Source: Helicoverpa zea
Taxonomy: Eukaryota; Arthropoda; Insecta; Lepidoptera; Noctuidae
Direction: 5' to 3'
Assembly: GCF_022581195.2 (NCBI RefSeq)
Contig: NC_061473.1
Span: 6,758,001 to 6,822,000, forward strand
DNA: 64,000 nucleotides
The notes under the pieces are model-generated. The model made no database searches. It was given only the letters and a program-made list of their open reading frames with translations, and was not told the origin of the DNA. Each line of letters starts with the position of its first letter. The first letter of the stretch is position 1. Both the position numbers and the translations under genes were made by a program. Below, piece by piece: positions 46,901 to 57,370 of this stretch.

Positions 46901-47121
46901 TAAAACGATAACCGGACGATTGAATGTGTTTATGATAAAGGATAAGCGGTAGAATTTAAAACTATCCAGGACTCCTGCCCAGATTTTTAAAAATAGAACA
47001 GTGTCTCACCAACTTACCCCTGATTTCCGATGCATTCGATTTGGGATGGTTGCATACTATCGACAAATAAATCTAGCTCTCCTACATTGAGAGCGCTGAG
47101 CTGGGGATCCTTTTCAACCAT
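34947..47121 (-). CDS. ZMYND10: Zinc finger MYND domain-containing protein 10
   Basis: A cytoplasmic factor for pre-assembly of ciliary and flagellar axonemal dynein arms; in insects it is expected to matter for sperm tails and chordotonal neurons. Ten minus-strand exons: 47121-47018, 46748-46640, 46407-46294, 44700-44561, 37690-37568, 36989-36835, 36512-36361, 36084-35923, 35673-35435, 35016-34947. This gives 455 residues (human 440), all in phase. The N-terminal armadillo-like part has VYEAICIQVWRTKIFPQIIK and LYHEAAAVGLLETVLFHEDG. The MYND finger is complete: C411-x2-C414, C422-x2-C425, C431-x3-C435, H443-x3-C447. It ends FAKICV then TAG. Intron 4 (44560-37691) holds a whole LTR element; its donor GTCAGT was chosen because it alone keeps frame. 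Head-to-head with RpL7. Confidence 0.94.
35766..35912 (+). mobile_element. GAT-tailed retroposon copy, truncated tail
   Basis: Diverged copy with CCGATTAGACTGGAAGCCGA and CCAACATAGTTGGAAGAA. It lies in ZMYND10 intron 8 and ends 10 bp from the exon 8 donor at 35923. Confidence 0.6.
37750..37936 (+). repeat. 5' LTR (187 bp)
   Basis: Begins TGTAGTGTATGCAGG and ends ACAATACA, so it has TG...CA ends. A TATA box (TTATAAATACC, near 37829-37838) is followed by a TCAGTCGTTGTC initiator-like stretch and AATAAA near the end. Base-for-base identical with the 3' LTR by my reading. Confidence 0.9.
38679..39309 (+). repeat. 47-bp tandem array, about 13.4 copies
   Basis: The unit starts CTACTGGTCATTGAATTGAC and ends GTTGGCAGTAGTGTGTAT. 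Variants alternate (TTAAATTG / TTGAATTG / TTAGATTG; AGCTTGATGG / AGCCTGATTG). No spacers. It lies inside the LTR element. Confidence 0.92.
40054..40368 (+). mobile_element. tRNA-headed SINE inside the LTR element
   Basis: The tRNA-like head has A-box TGGTCTAGCTG and B-box GGTTCGATTCC. It ends in a CATCATCATCATT tail and has 9-bp target duplications ACCCAACTG at 40045-40053 and 40369-40377. Compared with the 18157 copy it lacks a 45-bp segment just after the head. It inserted after, or together with, the host LTR element. Confidence 0.88.
42513..42780 (+). repeat. 30-bp tandem array, about 9 copies
   Basis: The unit reads CCATTAAATTGGAGACAAAG then TATGTGGTCA. Two subtypes alternate (AAATTGGAGAC / AAATGGGTGAC), making a 60-bp higher-order period. 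Because 30 is divisible by three, it gives open frames on both strands that are not genes. It lies inside the LTR element. Confidence 0.9.
43414..43600 (+). repeat. 3' LTR (187 bp)
   Basis: Identical to 37750-37936, preceded by the purine-rich AAGGGAGAGA and followed by the CCCTA target duplicate. Confidence 0.9.
44045..44245 (-). mobile_element. tRNA-headed SINE, 5'-truncated, reverse orientation
   Basis: Reverse-strand match to the body and 3' part of the 18157 SINE (GTGCACTCACTATTCC, GAGAGATCAGGCGCAGGACC). The tRNA-like head is missing. It lies in ZMYND10 intron 4. Confidence 0.75.
44773..46001. mobile_element. MITE, GGGGCCCGATTC family, copy c, split by a LINE
   Basis: Intact ends GGGGCCCGATTCTCCTAAG and TTAGGAGAATCGGGCCCC. 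The interior is interrupted by a LINE tail at about 44930-45725. The neighbouring copy at 46076-46264 shows the uninterrupted text (GCGATTGGTCTGCTATTTTG). It lies in ZMYND10 intron 3. Confidence 0.8.
44930..45725 (-). mobile_element. 5'-truncated LINE with reverse-transcriptase C terminus
   Basis: The minus-strand frame 45624-45118 encodes LLYSTLVRSKLEASSCVWNP and YVLMLEKVQKAFLRFFYKF, the tail of a Jockey-type reverse transcriptase. An AAATAA tail (seen as TTTATTTATTTATTATG on plus) marks the 3' end. A short GGTAT at both edges may be the target duplication. It is nested in a MITE. Confidence 0.78.
46076..46264. mobile_element. MITE, GGGGCCCGATTC family, copy d (truncated)
   Basis: Starts GGGTCCGATTCTTCGAAG and runs to CGGTAGTTTGCTCTACAA. 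The right terminal repeat is missing. It ends 30 bp before ZMYND10 exon 3. Confidence 0.7.
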
Positions 47122-48414
47122 TTTAAAGATACTATCTTTTTACTTACTATTAAAATCTTAGAACATAGCATATACCAAGCAAAGAAAGTGTCTTCGGTAT
47201 TTGTTTGTAACTATAGAAACGATGGTTCAATATTTTTATAAATCGCGCCGCCGGAAGTTACAGAAAAACAGTTGATACTGTTCTATTTCATAGCTAATAA
47301 GCCAAACAACCAGTTGAAATATTGGGCAATAGAGCTTTGCAAGCCATGCTCGAAATATGGAATTCTATTTAACAAAATAATTAGCTAGCGGGAATTGTTG
47401 TAACAAACACAAAAACAGCCCATTTTCAAATGTTTTATTTCTGATAAAACATTTAAAACTAGCTTGATAACTTTATAATTTTCACTGATTGAGCAGCCCA
47501 TAAAACGAACAAGCTTTTGTGTTACTACATGAAAAAATTAAATAAAATGGCGACAGGCGGAAGTCTGTATTCTGTCTTTCTTTTGATAATTTGACACACG
47601 TGCCGCGTGGAGTTTTGCCCCGCAGGTTGATAAAAAATAATATATTTATTAGTATTTAAGTGTTAAAATAGTTAATAATCGCATAAGGAACATAAATACA
47701 GTGTCAGTAATATAAAATGTTTTGTGGATTTTGTGAAAAGTGTTGATAAACTTGATCGTAGTCTGGTGACATGCCGCCACACCATTGATCCTTGTTTTCC
47801 GTAGTGTTCATAGCCATATTATTACGATTATGTTTGAAATTATCGTAGCTCGTATCGTTCTAGCAGATCTAGATGCTTTATTTGGTATATTAAGAGACAA
47901 TTTGACGATTGATGTTTCTGCAACACGACCTAACCTCTTTGCCAATACAAGTGTGGTATGGCACCAAAACTACTCCAATGATTACCAGAATTTGGTTGAC
48001 TTATGTGATTGTTAGCGCTTTTATCTGTAATTCCTACGCATATTCGAGCCATCGTGCGTCTCGGATTTGTTAATTTTCACAAATATGCTTGTTAGGAAAT
48101 AATCTTTTGTTAGAAATTTTTGTATCATTTAATTATTGACTGTATTCTTTAACACTTGTTCAATTTACTGGAACATCTGCAGCTTACTCAACATCTCATG
48201 TGATAACAGATTCTGTTGTACTGCGTGTAAATAATTCTCCGGAACCTACAATTGTAATACATTTTTTTGTTCTCATTCAAGATCCATATGTGTGAATTTA
48301 ATAACAACCTGCAGCAAACTTAATTTACTCTTTCAAGGTTCCAACACCATTTTTAAAGTATAAAAGTTCAGAAATGCCTCAATTTTTCTAATAAGTTGTT
48401 TCGCTTGCAGCACG
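47122..48414. promoter_or_regulatory. Divergent promoter ZMYND10 / RpL7 and RpL7 5' UTR intron
   Basis: A TOP-like start CTTTCTTTTG begins near 47576 and would open a non-coding RpL7 exon ending CCCCGCAG at 47625 (donor GTTGAT). The acceptor is TTGCTTGCAG at 48410, just before CACGATGG. The ZMYND10 start is at 47121. A short plus-strand frame at 47785-48015 lies in the intron and looks non-coding. Confidence 0.5.
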
Positions 48415-51400
48415 ATGGTTGCGACTACAGAGAAGAAGGCTGCGGCCGAGAAGAAGCCCGTAAAGGGTAAGGAGGACAGCAAGAAGCTGCCCGCTGTCCC
48501 AGAGTCAGTGCTCAAGCACCGCAAGAGGAGGGAAGCTCTCCGCACTCGCCGTCTACAGGTATAACTTGACTACACAACCTTCAAATGCTTACAATACGGA
48601 TGAAAAAAAGACAACTTTGCAACAAGTTTAAATTATCAACACACTAGCGACCCGCCCCGACTTCGCACTGGACAACAGTAATTCCCCACTATTTAATGTA
48701 TGTTATTATACATATAAACATCCTCTTTAATCACTCTATCTATTAAAAAAAAAACGCATGAAAATCAGTTGCATAGTTTTGAAGATTTGAGCGTACTAAA
48801 AATAAGGACAGAAAAGGTGACTTTGTTTTAAACTATGTAGTGATGTAAAGTTTTCAACACAGGGCCAAGTACGTGGACTACATACATCAGTTTTCTTATA
48901 ACAAGTTTATACATATTATGGATCATTACTTAAAATTTTCAAAGTATACAGTCATTTTAAGAAATATGGATGTTTGTGTTGCTGGTCAACTTGGCCCATT
49001 TGACAAGCATTTGACATTTTCATGTTGTATTGCACATATTGACAGTGACTCATAAAATTATTTATATGATGATCCCAATACATAAAGGCATAGTTCATCT
49101 GACTAAAGATGCTGTTATTTTTCGTAACTGACACACACATACACACACAATCACCATACTTACAATCCACATAAACTAACAAATCTAAACTTTTCTAGGT
49201 CACCCTCAAGAGGCGTTCAGCTGCCGTCAAGAAGAGGAAAGAAATCTTCAAGAGGGCTGAACAGTACGTTAAGGAATACCGCATCAGGGAGCGAGATGAG
49301 ATCAGGCTAGCCAGACAGGTGAGCAAGAATCAGTATCTTCTACTCAGTTTTGATAACAGGTGGTTCCCGATTTCGGTGGTTTCATTGTTTGAATAGTTCT
49401 TGCCAAGCTTGGATAAGGCTTGCAACTTTTTTGCAGTGGTATGTACATTTGGCCCACTATGCCAGTCACTGATACCTTTATTTTTTTATAACTACATCAA
49501 AAATCATCCCGCTGTGGGTTAGCAGCAGTGAGGGAGTGTCAGACTCTTACTGACTAAACACCTGTCGTGTTCCGTCGTAGGCCTTTTATGTAACAGGGCC
49601 GTGATAACTCTTTCAAACAACCCGCAGCCCCGCCAGGCTTTGGCCCTACTGGACCCCGCTAAGTCACTAATACCTAACCCTGTCTTTTTCGAAGCCACAA
49701 GGTGAAGGTTTTTATGAAGCTTATTTTGATAAGTCATGATGGTACCTTTTAAGATACGATTTTATTCCAATTGCAATTAAAAAACTTGTGTAAACAACAT
49801 AAGGTTCAAGTCCATTGTCTCTCAACTAGATTTATAATCTAAAAGTTGTATGTTCGTTTTACAGGCGCGCAACCGCGGCAACTACTACGTGCCCGGTGAA
49901 GCCAAGCTCGCTTTCGTCATCCGTATCCGTGGTATCAACCAGGTCTCACCCAAGGTAAATATACTTTCTCTTTATTTATTTTTCATTCGATTTACATACA
50001 TAGGAGGACTTAAGTTTAAGATTGAATTATGGTTAACTCAATGAGGTTTTATTCACTCTTTTGCAGCTGTGACTCACAATTAATGTTGAATTTAATTGCC
50101 TCTATTTTTATAATATGCCATGTAAGTTTAAAATAAACTAGCTAGCAATTTTTTCCACTATACATAGGAATTTCTTCCTGTATCCAGACAAAGTATGACC
50201 TACCAACTTCCGCCCGCGGCTTCGCCCACGTAGACTTCGGTTATATCGCGTTTCCAAGAGAATTCTTCAAAAGTCCGGGATAAAAACTATCCTATGTTTT
50301 TTCTCAAGGTCAACTCTATCTCTGTATCAAATTTTATTAAAATCAGTTCTGTGGTTTAGACGTGAAAGCGTAAGACAGACAGACAGTTACTTTCGCATTT
50401 ATAACATTAGTAGGGATGTTAATCGGCGGTGTTGCTTTCTATAGTTCGGCCATTCAGAGAATGCGTTCCTGACACGTCGCGATTGAACTGACGACGTAAC
50501 TTTGCAATGGCGTTGCAGTTACGATAAAAATATTTTTGCTGGTTGTTTACCGTTTTAACAATTGAGGAGCATTAAAACAACATTATTATATCAATAATCA
50601 ATGAATGTTATTACGTCGTCAGTTCAATCGCGACGTGTCAGGAACGCATTCTCTGAATGGCCGAACTATAACAGTTAAAGATTTTTCTAATCGGTTCAGT
50701 AGATTGGAGTTCTAAAAACAAAAAAAAAACCTTAATTACATGACTATAGAAGTATAGATTTGTAAATAAATGTTTTATGATTCATTTCTTTCCGACAGGT
50801 ACGCAAAGTTCTGCAGTTGTTCAGACTGCGTCAGATCAACAACGGCGTGTTCGTCCGTCTGAACAAGGCGACCGTCAACATGCTGCGTATCGCGGAGCCC
50901 TACATCGCTTGGGGATACCCCAACCTTAAGAGTGTCAGGGAGGTCAGTATGACTTATACTTTAAATTATGTGTACTAGCTTCTGCCGGAGGTTTTACCCA
51001 CTGCCAAGGCAAAAATCCGTTAAGCAGTTTGTGAGTAAAGAAGTAATAAACACACTTACGCACAAACTTATATATTTATAACGTGTGTGATTAGATGATA
51101 GATGCACTTTATTGCTTGCATATTTTCATATTTTTGAAACTCAAACTTGCGGAATTAAATTACAGCTTTAACATCAATAATGTTGATAGGCACATTTTCG
51201 ATTATAAAGAACTATACAATATGTGCTTATCAAAATTGCAATGGCAAGAGGCAGATAAGTTATAATTTCAATATGTGTCTGCCGCAATAGCCCAGTCATA
51301 TTTTTTTAATTGCTGCTAGAAAATAAAATGTATCCAAAAAGGTTTTATGCTGAAGTTTTAAAGCTAACCTAACCTATTCACTCGCCAGTTGGTGTACAAG

Positions 51401-52065
51401 CGCGGTTTCGCCAAGGTGAACGGCCAGCGAGTACCCATCTCGTCAAACACAATCGTTGAACAGAAGCTCGGCAAACAGAACATCATCTGTGTTGAGGACC
51501 TCATCCACGAGATCTTCAGCGTCGGAGACAAGTTCAAGGTAAGCTAACAAACTAGTTTTTTTTCTTTACGCTAAGTATTCGTCCGATTGGATCTATAGTA
51601 ATTTTCAGTCAGTGATAGAATGGTGTAATATTTAGAAAAAAAAAAAACTGTTTTAATTGATGTTACTTAATTTTGGAGAGCTTCTGATGATGGTTTAATT
51701 AAAACATCTTTCAGCTTTCCCAATATTCTATCTATCGTTTTGCTTATTAAAGATAGGAATTACTTGTGTCTGGCTAATGGCAAAATTCAACAGATAGATT
51801 ATTTGGAACATCCATTAGGTTTTTAGATGCAAGAAATAAACATATTCCACAAACCATCAATAAATAAGACATATTTTATTCTGATAATAATTGCCCTTAC
51901 TAATGTTATTTTCTTTGCCTACAGTACGCCAGCAACTTCCTGTGGCCCTTCAAGCTGAACAACCCGACTGGAGGCTGGCGCAAGAAGACCATCCATTACG
52001 TCGACGGAGGTGACTTCGGTAACCGCGAAGACAAGATTAACGAGCTCCTGAGGAGAATGGTCTAA
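48415..52065 (+). CDS. RpL7: 60S ribosomal protein L7 (uL30)
   Basis: Large-subunit ribosomal protein uL30. Exons 48415-48558, 49199-49318, 49865-49954, 50799-50942, 51389-51538 and 51925-52065. All exon lengths are multiples of three (phase 0 introns), giving 262 residues. It starts MVATTEKKAAAEKKPVKGKE, a lysine/alanine-rich extension usual in insects. Then come VPESVLKHRKRREALRTRRL, FVIRIRGINQVSPKVRKVLQ, RIAEPYIAWGYPNLKSVREL, and it ends GNREDKINELLRRMV. AATAAA follows the stop by a few bases. Intron 3 holds a 231-bp MITE and a Helitron-like piece. Introns 4 and 5 contain hairpin-forming stretches that could be snoRNA genes. Confidence 0.97.
48648..48845 (-). mobile_element. Helitron-like 3' terminal fragment
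   Basis: Homologous to 1955-2160. On the minus strand it ends GTGCGAAGTCGGGGCGGGTC then GCTAG and T. It lies in RpL7 intron 1. Confidence 0.5.
49505..49665 (+). mobile_element. SINE-like interspersed repeat, copy 2 of 3
   Basis: Carries GTGGGTTAGCAGCAGTGAGG and CAGGCTTTGGCCCTACTGGA, shared with 55325-55470 and, inverted, with 4215-4350. It lies in RpL7 intron 2. Confidence 0.6.
50205..50415 (-). mobile_element. Worn Helitron/LINE-type repeat
   Basis: Contains CCGCCCGCGGCTTCGCCCAC and AAAATCAGTTCTGTGGTTTA, ending TTTCGCATTTATAACATTAG. On the minus strand the last part has the ATTATAAATGCGAAAG form common at starts of moth Helitrons. It lies in RpL7 intron 3. Confidence 0.45.
50440..50670 (+). 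mobile_element. TATAGTTCGGCC MITE, 231-bp A/A' form, second copy
   Basis: End A on both sides, the same 231-bp length as 11705-11935. The two differ in a short patch near the junction (ATTCAGTCAG against ACGTCGTCAG). It lies in RpL7 intron 3. Confidence 0.88.
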
Positions 52066-52702
52066 GAATAAATATAGATTATAATTATTCCTACTTTTTT
52101 ATTTTATTACCATAAATAACCTAACCTATATGCGGTAGATTGTCAAGGTCGAGAGGCCAAGTACAAACCATTTGGCAGGCCAAGTTGGATGTTAGGCTTC
52201 AATATACCAAGTTATAAGAATAAATATAATTCAGCACTACCATTGAACCATCATAGATTGGTATGGTATGCTTCTTTTGGTGTCAAAGTCCACAACCAAT
52301 GCAATAGTAAGTATCAAACTAAGTTTAGAGTGTGTGCCTATTCGTCTTCATGTACAAACGGCTGAACAGATTTTGATGTAACTTGGCAGTTTAGCTTGTA
52401 CAAATATCATGCATAGCAGGCTTCAATTTATGTAAAGTACTTCTCTCGCTACGCGGGGGTAGCTCACATTTTACATAAAAGTCTGATGGGTTTGAGATAC
52501 ATATAAAACAATTTTATTGACATTCAACAGTTATATTTATTAGTCAGTTCAGATTAAATGTAGGACGGACTTAATCGGAGCGTCTGTTGCGTTTAAAATT
52601 CAGGGTGTACAAAGTTCTGTCTGATTCACATGTGTTCAGCTACAAATGCGCTGGACTAAGCGTTCACCAAAGTGGTGTGCACAGGGTTCATAACTAGATC
52701 TT
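52066..52702. other. Intergenic between convergent RpL7 and the 742-residue gene
   Basis: No gene or clear repeat seen. It holds the 3' UTRs of two genes transcribed toward each other. Confidence 0.4.
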
Positions 52703-55015
52703 TCAAATAGGTAATACTCCAATAACATTCCTCTCAAACTGCTCAATGAGTGGTTCTATTTCTTCTTCTGAAGAACCAGTGATGCATTTTTTCACTGCTT
52801 TTTGTAAATTCTGAAATAAAAAATACATGTATTAGATTACAGAAACATAGCATACCATATATTAAATACCTTTGTCGATAGGTCTCAAACTTACTTCAAT
52901 TGTAGCATAAGATGAAAGATTGATGAATTCTTTTCCTGGACCAAAGTTGGCAAAAACGCAGTAAATCAGATCAGACAAGAAGTTCCTAATATTTAGCACA
53001 ACTTTCATGTTCTCTCCAGACAATTTCAGCAGTGGACTAGTGAAACTATCGTTGTATATTTCAATTTTCACATTTTCATTTCCTATTGAAAATATTAAAT
53101 TACTCTTTGACTTTAAAAAGTCTTCAGAAGTAAACTGCTGAATAAAATACTTGACTTTCTTAGATGTGAGGTGCTTTGTAAGGTCCTTATTTCTGAATAC
53201 TTCTTGGTACTTGTCCGGCAGTCTCACGTACATGTGCCATTCTTTTGAAACTGTTTGCTTGTTCCTCAAAATATCATCAAACTCAAATAAATGTCTATGA
53301 TGGTTCATTGCAGCTTGATATATTTGAGCTTTTAATGGTAAATCTAAATTTTTCAAGCACTGTTCCTTTTTCAAATTTAAATTGAACTTTATAAAATGTT
53401 CGGAATGCAGTTTCACATGCTTTCTATAAAGAATTGTCCATATTTTCTGTTTAGAATCCAAAGCCCCAGGTATATTAGACATTATTTTAATATTTACATT
53501 CGTTTCAGTAATGTCAATCACATCAGTTTTTAATGGAATTAAAATACCTATTTTCTTTGAGAGGTCGGCAACTTTTATACTAATTGTTTTTAAAACTTTC
53601 TTTGCAGTTGCAAATGTGATGTGTACTCTCAGATCTCCTAAATAGTTAGATAATATTTGACTAAGCTTATGCTCAGTTGTAGTAGAGATTTTAATTAAAA
53701 AGAAAAATAAATCTTCATGAAAGTATTCACTGAAGTTGTTTGTGAGAACAACATTTTTATTTTCAGTTACTGCATCTTCATAACTCTCATAAACAATAAC
53801 TTTGTGATTTATTATATTATCCATTACATCTTGCCTGTTTGAAAGTGACAGAGCAGTAATGTAATCCTTTTCTTTATTTAATTTTTCAATCAATGCTTCA
53901 TTCTTGTTCACTTCTTCTAAAATTTTATCCAAATATGCAGAGTTATTTAGAAGTTTATCGGCAGGGCAATATTCGTCATTGGATTCTGATCTCAAATATG
54001 ATGCTTCATCATCGATAGAGAATCTGTATATTAGATTAAAAAATGTAGTGCAAATTATTTTGTCTTCCATTATTATAAAGTCCTTTACATGTTTAACAAA
54101 GAACTTGCTAAATTCTACATCCTTAGACATTATATTATCCGCCTTCCGCATAGATTTTCCATCTGTGTATAGTATAGCATCATTGAAAGCTAGGAATTTG
54201 TGGATGGCAATGTTTAAATGGATCATCTGAGGAGTTTTCAAGTTATTCAATGGCAATGTTATGATTGTGCCAATAGTAAGACCAATCATGACATTTAGTT
54301 CATCAGCATCAATTATTTCTATTCCGGATATTTCTGAAGGACTTGTGTAAAGTTTTACCAACGATACTTGCTCATCAGCTACATCAGAGCTAAAGAGACA
54401 ACCAAATATGCTAAGTTTATCAAAAGTTACAATTATTAAGTTGTATTTGTTCCTCACATTCAAATCTTCATCATTGAAAACTTTTTTAAGTGCTTCCAAA
54501 TTTTTTTCTTTCAATAAATGAACTTGCAAAGTGTGTTTATTACTTGTTTGCGATGTTGGCAATTGTTCATTGTAAATTAGTATTGAATTTTTCATCAATG
54601 TTAAGTCTGCATTCAGTTTATAGAGACTAAAGAAGTAGGAATTCGCTTCATGTTTTAGAAAGAGGATGTGGTCTTTTCCATATAGAGAACTGGCCATAGT
54701 GCCGGTTCCGCGAAGTTTAAAACTCTTTGGAGTAGTATTTTTCATGGTAATAGCAGCGGTATGTATATTTCCACTCGTATCAAGGCAAACCAAATAGTTC
54801 CCAGAGAATATTATGTCATATACTAAAAACTCAGGACTTAATAATAAAGTTGAATTCTTCAGTTCAAGATACGTTTCATAAACAAATATTTGAAACTGAT
54901 TCCACAATAACATTGCATTGTTTGAAGCATTACGAACTATATTCAAGTTCTTTGATACTGCTTGGTCACATTTGAAACATCGCTTTTCAGTACTATATTC
55001 AGAACTGATATCCAT
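52703..55015 (-). CDS. 742-residue protein, possible FANCB/FAAP100-like
   Basis: Not recognised with certainty. Two exons on the minus strand: 55015-52895 and 52810-52703, joined in phase 0 at a GTAAGT donor. I start at MDISSEYSTEKRCFKCDQAV; an in-frame ATG 28 codons upstream (55099) adds a hydrophobic stretch that is probably UTR. Residues 1 to about 340 are rich in short beta-like segments (FLVYDIIFSGNYLVCLDTSG, ELNVMIGLTIGTIITLPLN), resembling a propeller. A helical, coiled-coil-like stretch follows at about 353-395 (YLDKILEEVNKNEALIEKLN), then more beta-like blocks and a helical end (EEEIEPLIEQFERNVIGVLPI). Propeller, coiled coil, then beta-sandwich is the order in FANCB and FAAP100 of the Fanconi core complex. 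The link is architecture-based inference. Confidence 0.85.
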
Positions 55016-55324
55016 ATTAAAATATTGATTGCATAAAATAAATAAAACTTGATACGATAAACAAGTTGAGTGGAACACGACCGGAAAAACGGAGGGCACG
55101 ATTTAAATTTGACTTTGACATTTGAGTTCTGAAATAGTGTACATTTTTTTAGGTTTTTTGGGACAGAATTTTTTTTTTCTAATCTTAGGAAAATTATATG
55201 GTACCGAGATCAAGAATGTGAAAGAACACACAGAAATAACTTGTATATTTTTTGTGGTTAGTTTTACTTCATTTTGAACGGTTTGGCTATTAGGCGGCCT
55301 TTTTTTTAACGATGGAAAAAATCA

Positions 55325-55470
55325 TGAAATGACCCCGCCTGTTATGGGTTAGCAGCGGTGAGGGAATGTCAGACTTTTACTGACTAAAAATCCATCGTGT
55401 TCCGTCGTAATACGAACAATCCTGCAGCCTCGGCAGGCTTTGGCCCTACTGGCCCCCGCTGGGTTTGTCT
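55325..55470 (+). mobile_element. SINE-like interspersed repeat, copy 3 of 3
   Basis: Carries GGGTTAGCAGCGGTGAGGGA and CAGGCTTTGGCCCTACTGGC, matching 49505-49665. Otherwise the stretch between the 742-residue gene and the MITE (55016-55622) holds nothing recognisable. Confidence 0.6.
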
Positions 55471-55622
55471 ATACGGAGGAACCATTGACATATAACTATA
55501 GGGACAGGAAATGTCACGAAAAAAACCTGCACACCTACAGTCTGCAGTAGTAACTAAAATGGCTGCCATTACTAGGGTTGTACCGCTACCGGATTCAACA
55601 AATATCGATATTGTATTCTAGT

Positions 55623-56590
55623 TATACTTCGGCCGTTCAGAGAATGCGTTCCTGACACCTATCAGTTAGTCACGACTAGTGATGGGCACAACATAACACT
55701 GAGTTCGTTACCGTTCCTTCAAAATGAACCGCCGCATTATTTTAAGATTATTTTCGTTTTAAATTGGCGGAATCATTTGTTTTATATTTTAGTTATTTAA
55801 GTGGAAACCAAAAAAAGGTAATATTCATATAATAAAATTGTTTTATTTATTCTTTGTTACAAGTACATTGAATTGAATGTGCGAACAGAATATTAATCAG
55901 ACTCCGATTTGCTTGAGGAGGTGGTGTCTTCATCATCATCTTCGCCTACATGTATAATTATATTATTATCAATAACAGAATCAATCCTGATATCTCGGTC
56001 TAACAAAAGCCGGGTAATCAAATAAAAACAGATCGAAAACACTTGAAAAACGTGGTCTATGCGCACGAAACGACAACGGACGACTGTTTTAGCGTCACAA
56101 AATGGCGGCCCATAACGCCATTTGGGGTTACCATTTTTAATCTAAGTATAAAAATGCGGTTTGGTCATAGTTTTATTTTTATATTTCATAAACGTTATAA
56201 TTAAGTCTTATAGTCCATTATTTTCCAATTCTTAAAAAGAAAATCAAAACGTATTATTTTATATTATAACTGTATAAGAACAGATTACGATACTTGCCTG
56301 TTATTTTTAGCACAGCACTACAAAATATAAACCGCTGACATAACCTTGTAATAGCGCAGTATAGATTTAGAAAAATATTGTTTACCAAGTTATTTGACAC
56401 TCAGTTTGGCACAAAATTATAACATTCATTGATTATTGATATAATAATGTTGTTTTAATGCTCCTCAATTGTTAAAACGGTAAACAACCAGCAAAAATAT
56501 TTTTATCGTAACTGCAACGCCATTGCAAAGTTACGTCGTCAGTTCAATCGCGACGTGTCAGGAACGCATTCTCTGAATGGCCGAACTATA
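55623..56590 (-). mobile_element. TATAGTTCGGCC MITE, full-length 968 bp, third copy
   Basis: End B left, end A right, the same length as 12908-13875 and 21683-22650. It appears to differ from them at only a few positions (for example ATAAACGTT against ATAAAAGTT). It contains the same minus-strand acidic open frame. Confidence 0.9.
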
Positions 56591-57076
56591 GAAGTACGTA
56601 CGAGTCTTACTGGGTGCATAAAAATAACCTAGTATAAATAATTTCTTCGTCATAGAACTAACTATCACATTAACTTCACTGATACTAATAACCTCAACAA
56701 CATCAACCAAATGGGAGGAGTCATTTCAGTAGGGTGATACCTTTGAAAAAAAAAAAACACAGGCAAAGTAATTATTTATTATTTCAAATAGCCCTATGAA
56801 ATTTCTTTCACGTCAGACTAGTTGCAGGGTGCCAAAGATTCGGTCTTATGAAGAAGAATCCGCAAGAAACGCCATAAGTAGATACTGTCTAAAAAAAAAT
56901 ACAATAATTTACAATCGTTTTCAAGCTATTCAACGACACCTGGGGGCCTTCTTTGGGTGTCTGAAAAAAAGAATATTCCTTTAATAACGATTGAACGGAG
57001 AGATATACTGTACTAATAATGTAATTACATAGGATTTGTCTAACAAAAAAAAAAAAAAAACTATCTTAAGACTTAC

Positions 57077-57251
57077 CAAAAATAATGTGGGAACAGAGTT
57101 GTCACGTAATCTTAAGATATCCAGTGTTCTATTAAAACAACTATCTTCAAAGTGAAGCGAACAGACAAACCAATATTTATGTCTGGGATTAATATATTCC
57201 TCACCAATAGCTTCTAACCATTTTGTCCTTAAATCATTTCGTATAGGAAAC
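57077..57251 (-). CDS. Orphan exon with most of a THAP zinc-finger domain
   Basis: The minus-strand exon, bounded by TTTTTTGCAG and GTAAGT, encodes FPIRNDLRTKWLEAIG, KYWFVCSLHFEDSCF and RLRDNSVPTLFL. These are the WLxAI, VCSxHF and AVPTLF signatures of the C2CH THAP DNA-binding domain. The preceding exon, which should hold the start codon and the first cysteine pair, would lie beyond 57251, toward or past the minisatellite, and I cannot find it. Downstream on the minus strand a possible acceptor (CTTTTTTTCAG near 56963) starts a short frame that soon ends. It is either a fragment of a gene cut by the repeat array or a transposase-derived remnant. Confidence 0.65.
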
Positions 57252-57370
57252 CTGCAAAAAATGTTTTTTAACGATGTATAATGATTTTTGTTCATTCTAT
57301 TTTTATCGTCAATTATATTGACAGTCCAGGGAGCGTACCGTGTTATTCTAGCTCAAGCATATTGCAATAC

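Noticed and set aside
47785..48015. A 76-codon frame upstream of RpL7
   Set aside because: It lies in the predicted 5' UTR intron, shows no conserved motif, and sits in AT-rich text.
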